Assembly (NCBI RefSeq): GCF_002086275.1
Contig: NZ_MVHT01000015.1
Span: 1-64,000, forward strand
Length of the DNA stretch: 64,000 nucleotides
Reading direction: 5' to 3'
Source of the DNA: Mycobacterium intermedium
GTDB taxonomy: Bacteria > Actinomycetota > Actinomycetes > Mycobacteriales > Mycobacteriaceae
In this document: piece after piece, positions 56,798-64,000 of the stretch
Layout: each line of letters begins with the position of its first letter
Numbering within the stretch: the stretch's first letter is position 1
The notes under the pieces: generated by a model
The model's database searches: none
What the model was told of the DNA's origin: nothing
The model's input: only the letters and a program-made list of their open reading frames with translations
Translations under genes and position numbers: made by a program

Positions 56798-57304
56798 GTG
56801 GAGTACTGCCTTGGCGGTGATGACGGCGCGGCCATCTGGAGTCGTCCGCCGGATCTCGATGTGAACGGTGACGGTCAGCTCGACGCGATCAGCCTGGACC
56901 TCGACGGCGACGGGATCCGCGACGACGCGCTAGTCGATCTGGACGGTGACGGACTGGCCGACCATGCGGTGCTTGACCTCGACAATGACGGGATACCGGA
57001 GAGCTACTTCACCGACGACGGATCGGGGACGTGGGCCGTCGCCGTGGACCATCGCGGGCAGTTGCGCTGGTTCGGCCTCGACGGAATCGAGCACACTGGT
57101 GGCCCGCTGGTCGACTTCGACGGGGACGGGCGTCCTTACGACCGCCTGTTCGACAGCGACGGTGACGGGCTGGCCGACCGGGTGTTGTGCGTGGGGGAAC
57201 GAGGCGTCACCGGCTATGTCGACACCGATGGTGATGGCCGTTGGGATGTGCGGCTTTCGGATGCCGACGGCGACGGCGAAGCCGACGGCGCTACCGATTT
57301 GTGA
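56798..57304 (+). CDS. Aspartate-rich DxDxDG-repeat protein
   Basis: 168 residues from GTG, made largely of repeated calcium-binding loops of the D-x-D/N-x-D-G type (for example DVNGDGQLD, DLDGDGIRDD, DLDNDGIPE, DFDGDGR, DSDGDGLAD, DTDGDGRWD, DADGDGEAD). This is as in dockerin or thrombospondin type-3 repeats. There is no signal peptide or enzyme motif. The neighbour of pcnA in M. tuberculosis is a similar hypothetical protein. Calcium binding and location are inference. Confidence 0.8.
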   Translation: MEYCLGGDDGAAIWSRPPDLDVNGDGQLDAISLDLDGDGIRDDALVDLDGDGLADHAVLDLDNDGIPESYFTDDGSGTWAVAVDHRGQLRWFGLDGIEHTGGPLVDFDGDGRPYDRLFDSDGDGLADRVLCVGERGVTGYVDTDGDGRWDVRLSDADGDGEADGATDL

Positions 57305-57519
57305 AGTACAGCCGACGATTCGTTGATCAGCTCTCTTTGCTTCGCTGGCCGTATAGTCCATCCACCGATTTGGCCCGAGCCAGTTTGGCCGTGTGTGGTA
57401 AATGCCCTGCTGATGCGCCGAAGCCGCCCAGGGACGAGTGAAGTGACAGCTCGGAATAGCTGGTCTAGCTTTACCGAGATCCCGGACCGGGAAAGCGAAA
57501 AATTGAGGGAGACGTAAGT

Positions 57520-57846
57520 ATGGCAAACGCGACCATCGTCACACCGGAATTATTGCGGAGCACTCAGCAGCGAATTGAAGCGCGATTGCAGGAAGCCGCG
57601 GCAATTGCAAATCAGTACCTGAGCGGCCACGAGAACATCATCAGCGCCACCGGGTGGGCGGGGGATGCCGGCACCACATCACTCAACACCGCCGGCCAGA
57701 TTCACCACGACCTGCAGCAGATCATGAGCGGCGGGCAGCGCTTGGCGCACGGCCTCGGCCAGGCCGCGGTCCTGATGGAAAACCACGAGGCGGATGCTGC
57801 CACCAATCTCAACGGCGTGTTCGGCGGTGGAACAACGGCCGTCTAG
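57520..57846 (+). CDS. esxD: WXG100-family protein EsxD (ESX-2)
   Basis: The 108-residue helical-hairpin protein resembles EsxD: MANATIVTPELLRSTQQRI, then GHENIISATGWAGDAG with a central W-x-G (WAG), then LAHGLGQAAVLMENHEADAATNL. It pairs with the next gene as an Esx heterodimer that would be secreted by ESX-2. AGGGAGA precedes the ATG. It directly follows the DxDxDG gene rather than PE/PPE genes, which is unusual. Confidence 0.9.
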   Translation: MANATIVTPELLRSTQQRIEARLQEAAAIANQYLSGHENIISATGWAGDAGTTSLNTAGQIHHDLQQIMSGGQRLAHGLGQAAVLMENHEADAATNLNGVFGGGTTAV

Positions 57847-57899
57847 GTCGATCCCGCCACGCCCCCATCCCCAGACCTATCCAGTAAGGAACGAACGTC

Positions 57900-58190
57900 A
57901 TGGCAGATCAGATTGTCTACAACCACGGCGCCGTCATCGGGTTCGCCGGCGAAGTTGGCTCGCAGGCGGCGCAGCTCATGGAGATTCACAGCGACGTCCT
58001 CAACCTCACGCAGGCACTCGCGGACTTTTTTCAGGGGCACGGAGCGACCGCATTCTTCGACGCGCAGCAGCAGATGCTGCGTGGTCTCGAAGACCTGATT
58101 CAGACCGTCAGCCGCCACGCCCACACCGTGCACAACGTGGACGAGATGGCACAGGCCACGGACGCCCAGATCGGAAGCTTCTTTCTGTAG
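57900..58190 (+). CDS. esxC: WXG100-family protein EsxC (ESX-2)
   Basis: The 96-residue partner of EsxD reads MADQIVYNHGAVIGFAGEVG with LADFFQGHGATAFFDAQQQML, where F-x-G replaces the usual W-x-G. It ends TDAQIGSFFL. It lies 53 bp after esxD with AAGGAACG upstream. Size and order match the ESX-2 locus. Confidence 0.92.
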   Translation: MADQIVYNHGAVIGFAGEVGSQAAQLMEIHSDVLNLTQALADFFQGHGATAFFDAQQQMLRGLEDLIQTVSRHAHTVHNVDEMAQATDAQIGSFFL

Positions 58191-58292
58191 GCCGGTAGGC
58201 ACCACCGAAGCGGTGTGTAGAGGTACCGGGGCGCGCGCGTTGGTGTGCGCCCTGGGCCTCGCCCCTCGCCGTGCGCAAAGGACTGAAAACCC

Positions 58293-59126
58293 TTGTTGAC
58301 CACCACCGTTGACGGCCTGTGGGCCCTTCAAGTGCTCGCGGGCATTGAATCCGTGGCCCCCGAGTTGGGGTTGCGCCCCCACTTGCCCAGCGTTGAGCCG
58401 AAGCAGCTCGCGTTGGCGCATCCGGTCATGGGTGACCTGCGCTGCGCCGGAGTCGTAGACGAGTCGGATCAGGTCGACCCCACCGTGGTCGAGTGGCTGA
58501 CCGTGCTTTCACGGCGGGACGTCGCGCTTTTCGTACAGATTTGTGTGCCAGGTGCCGACGAGCTGGCGCGCGCCCTGCTCGCCAGGTTCGCGCAGTGGTG
58601 GGTGGTGATGGAACGTTCGGCGGCTCTTGTCCGCATCAGTGGTGCCGGCACCGCCAGCGCGGAGACATCAGCCAGCGCAGTGGTCAGCGCGGAGCTAGAA
58701 CGGTTGTGCGGCGACCTCGAGTCGGCGCAGCTACGCCCCGTCACCTTGGACGCCGAGGCGTTGCGGGCGGCCGCCACCAGCCAGGACGCTGTGCGCGCAT
58801 TCCTGGAAGACCAACGGCTGGAAGCCGATCAGCTGCAGACTTTGCTCCTCGCCGCCGACCCTAACCGCTCGGCCCGGGCTTCGGTCGTCGCGATCCAGTG
58901 TGGGGTTGCGACGGGCAAGTTCCACCGGTCGCACGTGGACGAGGGCGCGGTGACGGTGATCGACACCCCAGCAGGACGGCTGGTGGCTGAGGATGTCCAT
59001 TCCGCAGGTCGGAAATGGATGATCATCGCCCCCGGAACAAAAAGCAACATCGCCGTTGCGATCAACCAAATGGTGCGGCGTCTGCCTGCCGAGCAGGAAT
59101 GGTTTTCGTACCGCAAAGTCGTTTAG
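58293..59126 (+). CDS. espG2: ESX-2 secretion-associated protein EspG2
   Basis: The 277-residue cytosolic chaperone family normally binds PE-PPE substrates of its ESX system. It reads MLTTTVDGLWALQVLAGIESVAPELGLRPHLP and ends RRLPAEQEWFSYRKVV, as in EspG2. The start is TTG (58293 or 58296). No PE or PPE gene remains beside it here, so its substrate is unclear. Confidence 0.9.
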   Translation: MLTTTVDGLWALQVLAGIESVAPELGLRPHLPSVEPKQLALAHPVMGDLRCAGVVDESDQVDPTVVEWLTVLSRRDVALFVQICVPGADELARALLARFAQWWVVMERSAALVRISGAGTASAETSASAVVSAELERLCGDLESAQLRPVTLDAEALRAAATSQDAVRAFLEDQRLEADQLQTLLLAADPNRSARASVVAIQCGVATGKFHRSHVDEGAVTVIDTPAGRLVAEDVHSAGRKWMIIAPGTKSNIAVAINQMVRRLPAEQEWFSYRKVV

Positions 59127-59140
59127 CTTGAGAGGTCTGT

Positions 59141-60121
59141 ATGACGCATTCGTGGAGTGTGGCGACAAAACCGGCGGAGCATAATTCCGTCTCGGAAACC
59201 TTGCGGATATCCGACATGGTGGCGCCCCGCAAAATTCCGCCCGGCGCGGGCTGGCGCCGGTTCCTCTACACCGCCTCTTTTCGAACCCTCAACCTCGGTG
59301 AATCGCCGGCTGAAAGGCATTACCGGGAATTACAGGAGCGAATTCGGCGCCACATCCGCAGGCAGTACGTCATCGGCGTCGTCTCCGGGAAGGGCGGCGT
59401 CGGCAAAACCACCATGACGGCGTGCATAGGAGCGGCGTTCCGGGAGTGCCGGCCAGACAACGTCGTCGCCGTCGACGCGGCGCCCGGATTCGGAACGCTG
59501 GCCGGGCGCATCGACGAGTCGCCGCCTGGTGATTACTCGGCCGTTCTGGACGACACCGACGTTCAGGGCTATGCGGATATCCGGGAACACCTGGGGCAGA
59601 ACAGCATCGGGCTCGATGTGTTGGCCGGCAACCGCGCATCGGATCAACCCCGGCCGTTGGTGCCGGCAATGTTCAGCGGCGTGCTGGCACGGCTGCGGCG
59701 CACCCACACGGTGATAGTGGTGGACACCTCCGACGATCTCGAGCACCCGGTCATGAAGGCGGTACTCGACTCCTGCGACACCCTGGTGTTCGTGTCCGGC
59801 TTGACCGCGGACACCTCCCTGCCCGTCACCCGAGCGATCGATCTGCTGCGGTCGATGGGTTACCACGAATTGGTCTCGCGCAGCCTGGTGGTCTTGAACG
59901 ACAGCCGCAACAAATACGAGGCGGACGCGCGGACCTACCTGACCGAGAGGTTCGGTCAATGCGGGGCAACCGTCGAATTCATGCCCTTTGATCCCTACCT
60001 CGCCAAAGGCGGGATCATCGACACCCAGCACGAGCTGAAGAAGAAGACGCGGCTACGAGTTTTCGAGATCACCGCGGCACTGGCCGACAAGTACATTCCC
60101 GATGCGGACAGGCCGCGCTGA
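59141..60121 (+). CDS. MinD/ParA-like ATPase of the ESX-2 locus
   Basis: The 326-residue SIMIBI-class ATPase carries Walker A KGGVGKTT (84-91) and a Walker B-like strand VIVVDTS. It has about 70 N-terminal residues before the ATPase core. Similar proteins occupy this place in ESX-2 and, as EspI, in ESX-1. The stop and the eccD2 start share a base (TGATG). It may couple energy status to secretion; this is inference. Confidence 0.88.
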   Translation: MTHSWSVATKPAEHNSVSETLRISDMVAPRKIPPGAGWRRFLYTASFRTLNLGESPAERHYRELQERIRRHIRRQYVIGVVSGKGGVGKTTMTACIGAAFRECRPDNVVAVDAAPGFGTLAGRIDESPPGDYSAVLDDTDVQGYADIREHLGQNSIGLDVLAGNRASDQPRPLVPAMFSGVLARLRRTHTVIVVDTSDDLEHPVMKAVLDSCDTLVFVSGLTADTSLPVTRAIDLLRSMGYHELVSRSLVVLNDSRNKYEADARTYLTERFGQCGATVEFMPFDPYLAKGGIIDTQHELKKKTRLRVFEITAALADKYIPDADRPR

Positions 60122-60513
60122 TGACGAAAGCGGCAAGTCAGGTTTCCTTCCCGGCGCGCTGCGCCGTCGCGCTGGTGTGCGGTGAACACCTTGTCTCGCA
60201 GGTATATCCGGCATCCGTGCCGATCGAAGCATTCATCGACAACGTCGTCGAACTGTTGAACGACGAACTCAAGCGCCGCGGCTGCCACGGACTCGAAGCG
60301 GGTGTGGGGTACGAACTGCACAAGGCCAACGGCGTGCGGCTGGACATCACCAAGACCCTGGACGAACTCGGCGTCGAAGACGGTGCCACGCTGACCCTGG
60401 TGCCGGCGGCCGAGGGCGAGTCGTTCGAGCCGCAGTACGAAGCGTTGTCCACCGGACTGGCGCGGATCGGCTCGAACCGGTCACAGCGGAGACGGCCGCG
60501 CACACGGCGGTGA
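60121..60513 (+). CDS. eccD2: EccD2 N-terminal fragment (ubiquitin-like domain), frameshifted
   Basis: 130 residues covering the cytosolic ubiquitin-like (YukD-type) domain of EccD ([40 protein letters not shown]). The reading is normal through [10 protein letters not shown]. It then leaves the EccD frame and ends in a meaningless basic tail. The expected continuation [19 protein letters not shown] is present in the next frame, from 60471. A one-base loss around 60465-60476, or a sequence error, explains this. Confidence 0.85.
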   Translation: MTKAASQVSFPARCAVALVCGEHLVSQVYPASVPIEAFIDNVVELLNDELKRRGCHGLEAGVGYELHKANGVRLDITKTLDELGVEDGATLTLVPAAEGESFEPQYEALSTGLARIGSNRSQRRRPRTRR

Positions 60514-61616
60514 CCATCCTGGCCATGGGTGCCCTCACCATTCTGGGATTGGCGCTGCGGCAGCGCATTTCGGGCGAGTCGCAGCTGCCGAGCATCGTCA
60601 CCGGTGTTGCGGGCCTACTCGCCGCGGGTGCGGCGATCGCGGTGTGGCGTCGGTGGCCCCATCGCATCGACATGTTCGACGGGTTCGGGTGGCTTGCGGT
60701 ACCGCTGCTGGCGGTCGGTCTGGGCGCAGCGCTGCCGGGAAGCGTTGGAGCTCCTCACCTGTTCATCGCGGCGCTGGGGGCCGCCGTGCTCACGTGCGCA
60801 CTCGCGGTGACCACCAAGCGTCACGTCAAAGCCGCTGCGGCCGCGGTGACCCTGTGCGCACTCGGCGGGACGATCGCCGCCGCCCGGATGTGGTGGACGA
60901 TCCCGGCTCAGTGGCTGGGGATGTGCACCCTGGTCGCGTTGCTGTTCGTCCTGACCTTGGGGCCGACGGTTGCGTTGTGGGTGGCGCAGATTCGGCCACC
61001 GTACTTCGGATCCATCACCGGACGAGATCTGTTCCGGCGCAGCGCAGGTCTACCCGTCGACGCGGTCACGCCGGTCAGCGATGGCGCTACCGTTGCTTCG
61101 GACGACGACGCGGATCCCGACACCACCCCCCGCGGAGCGCAGATCGCTGCGGCCGCGATACGCGCCAACGATGTGCTCACCGGGATCTGCGTGGGCGCCG
61201 CGCTGGCCCTGCCGGCGGCCGTCTGGGCAACTCTCATGCCCGGGCGCCATCGCGGCAGTGCCGCAGCGGTGTTATCCGTGCTGTTCATCACGATCTTCAT
61301 AAGCCGCGGACGGGCCTTCGCAGACAAGCGCCAAGCGGTGGCGCTGGTGTGCGGGGCCGCCGCCGCAACTTGCGCAGGAGTCGTCAAATACGTTACGCAC
61401 GAACAAGTTACGTCGTCGGGCTCGCTGGCCTGGGGTGCGCTGGCGGTGGGTGCCTTCGGGGGCGCGGGGTTGCTGGCCGCGCTGCTTGTTCCGGTCACCC
61501 GATTCACCCCACTGGTCCGCATGACCGCCGAATGGCTCGAAATCGCAGCAATTATTGTCGCCCTGCCGCTGGCGGCCTGGATCAGCGGTTTGTTCACCTG
61601 GGTGCGCATGCGATGA
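60510..61616 (+). CDS. eccD2: EccD2 membrane part, separated by frameshift
   Basis: 368 residues from a GTG that overlaps the preceding stop (GTGA). It contains the multi-helix membrane domain of EccD (about eleven helices expected), with the conserved cytoplasmic segment [19 protein letters not shown]. Together with the 130-residue N-terminal frame it makes about 498 residues, near the usual EccD2 length. It may be translated by re-initiation, be part of a broken gene, or reflect a base error. The stop overlaps mycP2. Confidence 0.85.
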   Translation: MTILAMGALTILGLALRQRISGESQLPSIVTGVAGLLAAGAAIAVWRRWPHRIDMFDGFGWLAVPLLAVGLGAALPGSVGAPHLFIAALGAAVLTCALAVTTKRHVKAAAAAVTLCALGGTIAAARMWWTIPAQWLGMCTLVALLFVLTLGPTVALWVAQIRPPYFGSITGRDLFRRSAGLPVDAVTPVSDGATVASDDDADPDTTPRGAQIAAAAIRANDVLTGICVGAALALPAAVWATLMPGRHRGSAAAVLSVLFITIFISRGRAFADKRQAVALVCGAAAATCAGVVKYVTHEQVTSSGSLAWGALAVGAFGGAGLLAALLVPVTRFTPLVRMTAEWLEIAAIIVALPLAAWISGLFTWVRMR

Positions 61617-63250
61617 CGGCGCCATGGATCCGGCGCAGCACGGCTCTGACCACAGCGGCCGTGATCGCCGCCACGCTGCCGAGCCTTGCTGCGGCACAGG
61701 CGATCCCACCACCGAGCATCGACCCCGGCCGGGTACCAGCGGACGGCAAGCCGGCACCGGAGCAACCCATGCGGCAAAGCAACATGTGCGCGCAGACGAT
61801 CACCCTCGCAGATCCCAATGTCACCGCCACCGCACCGGGTTTCACCATGCTCAACGTCAGCAAGGCGTGGCAGTACTCGACCGGCAACGGTGTGCCCGTG
61901 GCGATCATCGATACCGGGATCAACCCCAGTTCGCGGCTGCGAGTGGTACCGGGCGGTGACTACATCATGGGCGGCGACGGCTTGCTGGACTGCGACGCGC
62001 ACGGCACCATCGTGGCGTCGGTGATCGGCGCAGCCCCGCAGGGCATTCCGATGCCCGCCCCGGCGCCCAGCGCCCCGGCGTTTCCGGCCCCGATAGGACC
62101 GCCACCGACGGACTCGGCACCACCTCCGCCGGGCGGGAAACCGGCGCCGCCGGTCCCGCCTCCGCCGCCGACTCCGGTGACCGTGACCGAGACCAAACCG
62201 GCACCGCCACCGCCGCCGTCGGACGAACCCGCGAATGCGCCGGGCGACCCCGGCGTTGGGCCACAGGACAATCCCGAAGTGCCGCCACCGTCACCCGGCG
62301 CACCCGATGGCGTCGTCGGCGTCGCGCCCCACGCGGTGATCATCTCCGTCCGTCAGTCGTCGCGTGCCTACGAGCCGGTCAACCCGGGACCCGGGGACAT
62401 GGAGGTTCGCAAGAAGGCCGGTTCGATCGCAACCTTGGCCAGTGCCATCGTGCACGCCGCCAACCTGGGCGCCAAGGTGATCAACATCAGTGTGACATCG
62501 TGCGTTCCGGCCGCCGACCCGTTGGACCAGGCCACCATCGGTGCCGCCGTGTGGTACGCGGCCACCGTCAAGGACGCTGTAATTGTCGCCGCGGCAGGCA
62601 ATGACAGTGAAGACGGCTGCGCCCAGAACCCGTCGTTCGATCCGCTCGATCCGACCGACCCGCGCGATTGGCATCAGCTCAAGACGGTGTCGTCACCATC
62701 GTGGTTCGCCGATTACGTGTTGTCGGTGGGCGCCGTCGACAACACGGGCGCTCCCATCGGCAAGAGCCTCGCCGGCCCCTGGGTGGCGGCCGCCGCACCC
62801 GGCGTCGGAATCATGGGTCTGTCTCCGACTACCGGGGGACCGGTAAACGGTTACCCGCCGATCCGTCCCGGCGAAAAGCCTATGCCGATCTGGGGCACCA
62901 GCTTCTCCGCTGCCTATGTCAGTGGGGTGGCCGCGCTGGTGCGCGCGAAGTTTCCAACGCTGTCTGCCCACCAGATCATCAATCGAATCCTGCGTACGGC
63001 ACACAATCCGCCACGCGGGGTCGACAATCAGGTCGGCTATGGGGTGGTGGATCCGGTGGCTGCGCTGACGTTCGATGTCCCGGCGGGAGAACGGCTTCCG
63101 GCGGAGGCGCATAACCGAATAGTCGCGCCGGCCGCCCCGCCGCCACCGCCGGATCATCGCGCCCGCAACATCGCGGTCGCGTTCGCCGGCGTGGTCGCGG
63201 CCGTGATCGCGGTGACAGCGTTGGTCGCTCGGGCCCGGCGGCAGCAATGA
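61613..63250 (+). CDS. mycP2: Mycosin MycP2, ESX-2 subtilisin-like protease
   Basis: 545 residues from ATG 61613, overlapping eccD2 (ATGA). It has a signal peptide (about 1-29), catalytic D100 (AIIDTGIN), H130 (DAHGT), oxyanion N329 (AGND) and S429 (GTSFSAA). A long Pro-rich insert lies at about 142-228, and a C-terminal membrane helix (VAFAGVVAAVIAVTALVA) is followed by a basic tail. All catalytic residues are intact. Mycosins stabilise the ESX membrane complex. The frame is open far upstream, but only the overlap start gives a signal peptide. Confidence 0.94.
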   Translation: MTAPWIRRSTALTTAAVIAATLPSLAAAQAIPPPSIDPGRVPADGKPAPEQPMRQSNMCAQTITLADPNVTATAPGFTMLNVSKAWQYSTGNGVPVAIIDTGINPSSRLRVVPGGDYIMGGDGLLDCDAHGTIVASVIGAAPQGIPMPAPAPSAPAFPAPIGPPPTDSAPPPPGGKPAPPVPPPPPTPVTVTETKPAPPPPPSDEPANAPGDPGVGPQDNPEVPPPSPGAPDGVVGVAPHAVIISVRQSSRAYEPVNPGPGDMEVRKKAGSIATLASAIVHAANLGAKVINISVTSCVPAADPLDQATIGAAVWYAATVKDAVIVAAAGNDSEDGCAQNPSFDPLDPTDPRDWHQLKTVSSPSWFADYVLSVGAVDNTGAPIGKSLAGPWVAAAAPGVGIMGLSPTTGGPVNGYPPIRPGEKPMPIWGTSFSAAYVSGVAALVRAKFPTLSAHQIINRILRTAHNPPRGVDNQVGYGVVDPVAALTFDVPAGERLPAEAHNRIVAPAAPPPPPDHRARNIAVAFAGVVAAVIAVTALVARARRQQ

Positions 63251-64000
63251 TCGCCCCGACCAGGCTGGTGGTCATAGCCAGCACGTTCGTCGCCCTCCTG
63301 CTTGGCTGGTCGGTCGGTGGTTACTTCGGTGCTGCAACGGGGTTGGCCATTGGGCTGGCGGCGGGGGTGATTCCGTGGCGCGGACAGCCGGTGTGGTCGT
63401 GGCTGTTCTTGGCGTGGCAGCACAGGCAACCCATCGAATGGTCAGAGCCGCTCACCGTGGCCAACGATCGCGCGGGCGGTGGTGTCCGTTTCCAAGACGG
63501 CGTCGCGGTGGCTGCGGTGCAGCTGATCGGAAAGGCGCATACCCCAACAATCTTCACTGGATCGATGGCCGCATATTCCGAGAATGCTTTCGACGTTACC
63601 GAACTGCGGGAACTGTTGCGGCAAAGCCTTGGATTGCGGCTGGATTCATTGAGTGTCGTGGGGACGGGTTCTCGCCGACGCGCGACCGGGGATTACCCGC
63701 GGGTGTACGACACGCTGATCGGCACACCGCCCTACGCCGGGCAGCGCGAAACGTGGCTCATCATTCGCGTCAAAGCGGCGGACAATGCTGAGGCACTGCG
63801 GTGGCGTAGCTCGGTGGGCGCCGCCACGGTGGCAGCGGCACAGCGGGTCAGCGCGGCCATGCGTCAGCGCGGCTTGCGTGCGAGGGTCGCCACCGCCACC
63901 GATATCGTCGAGCTGGAGCGCAGATTGGGATGCTCCGCGTTGCAGGTCATGAACCGGCGATGGCGCTCGGTGCGCGGTGGCGGCGGTTGGCTGACGACGT
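63247..64000 (+). CDS. eccE2: ESX-2 secretion component EccE2 (5' part)
   Basis: The start is ATG, overlapping the mycP2 stop (ATGA). 251 codons are read to the window end without a stop. It has two N-terminal membrane helices (LVVIASTFVALLLGWSVGG and a following Ala/Gly-rich segment) and then a periplasmic region. EccE is the peripheral membrane-complex subunit of ESX systems. The rest of the gene and any eccA2 lie outside the window. Confidence 0.9.
   Translation, partial: MIAPTRLVVIASTFVALLLGWSVGGYFGAATGLAIGLAAGVIPWRGQPVWSWLFLAWQHRQPIEWSEPLTVANDRAGGGVRFQDGVAVAAVQLIGKAHTPTIFTGSMAAYSENAFDVTELRELLRQSLGLRLDSLSVVGTGSRRRATGDYPRVYDTLIGTPPYAGQRETWLIIRVKAADNAEALRWRSSVGAATVAAAQRVSAAMRQRGLRARVATATDIVELERRLGCSALQVMNRRWRSVRGGGGWLTT

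Noticed and set aside
60644..63250. Very long frame suggesting an 868-residue fusion ahead of mycP2
   Set aside because: Upstream of 61613 it overlaps eccD2 in another frame and has no family resemblance. The ATG at 61613 gives a signal peptide and the usual overlap.

Overview
The window is high-GC chromosomal DNA from a Mycobacterium, most likely a slow-growing non-tuberculous species. Gene order around dnaA is the mycobacterial one, read here in reverse relative to the usual map: fhaA-fhaB-pstP-rodA-pbpA-pknA-pknB, trpG-like, DUF881, crgA, PH protein, ppiA, cwsA, tRNA-Ala and tRNA-Ile, DUF3566 protein, gyrA, gyrB, dciA, recF, dnaN, oriC, dnaA, rpmH, rnpA, yidD, yidC, jag, rsmG, parA, parB, cwlM, trxC, trxB, rsmA, sigM, murJ, mutT4, pcnA, and then ESX-2 secretion genes. 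The clade assignment rests on recalled similarity to M. tuberculosis proteins, on a GyrA intein and on ESX-2 genes. No species can be named.

Layout. 1-9.7 kb is an accessory island beside the 3' end of a tRNA-Leu(CAG) gene. It holds an insertion-sequence remnant, a tightly coupled type I restriction-modification operon (hsdM-hsdS-hsdR) with a fourth gene encoding a methylase-like chimera, and a divergent small winged-helix protein. 10-20.1 kb is the Ser/Thr phosphosignalling and elongation operon that controls peptidoglycan synthesis; a MIRU-like element appears to have split the usual pbpA/pknA stop-start overlap. 20-25 kb carries small cell-division and envelope genes, a TetR regulator and two tRNAs. 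25-37 kb is the replication core, including a GyrA intein that seems to have lost part of its homing endonuclease. 37-43.9 kb is the rpmH-to-parB arm, with two parS sites inside coding sequence. 44-56.8 kb has cwlM, thioredoxin, SigM and MurJ genes. 56.8-64 kb begins with a Ca-repeat protein and continues into an ESX-2 locus that, at this position, lacks eccB2, eccC2 and PE/PPE and has eccD2 split by a frameshift; eccE2 runs off the end.

The core genes form two functional groups. One is chromosome replication and segregation (DnaA, DnaN, RecF, DciA, gyrase, ParAB-parS). The other is septal and elongation cell-wall control (PknA/PknB/PstP, FhaA/FhaB, CwlM, MurJ, CrgA, CwsA, RodA/PbpA). The genuinely accessory or lineage-specific parts are the restriction island, the intein, the MIRU-like element, the TetR gene and the decayed ESX-2 locus.
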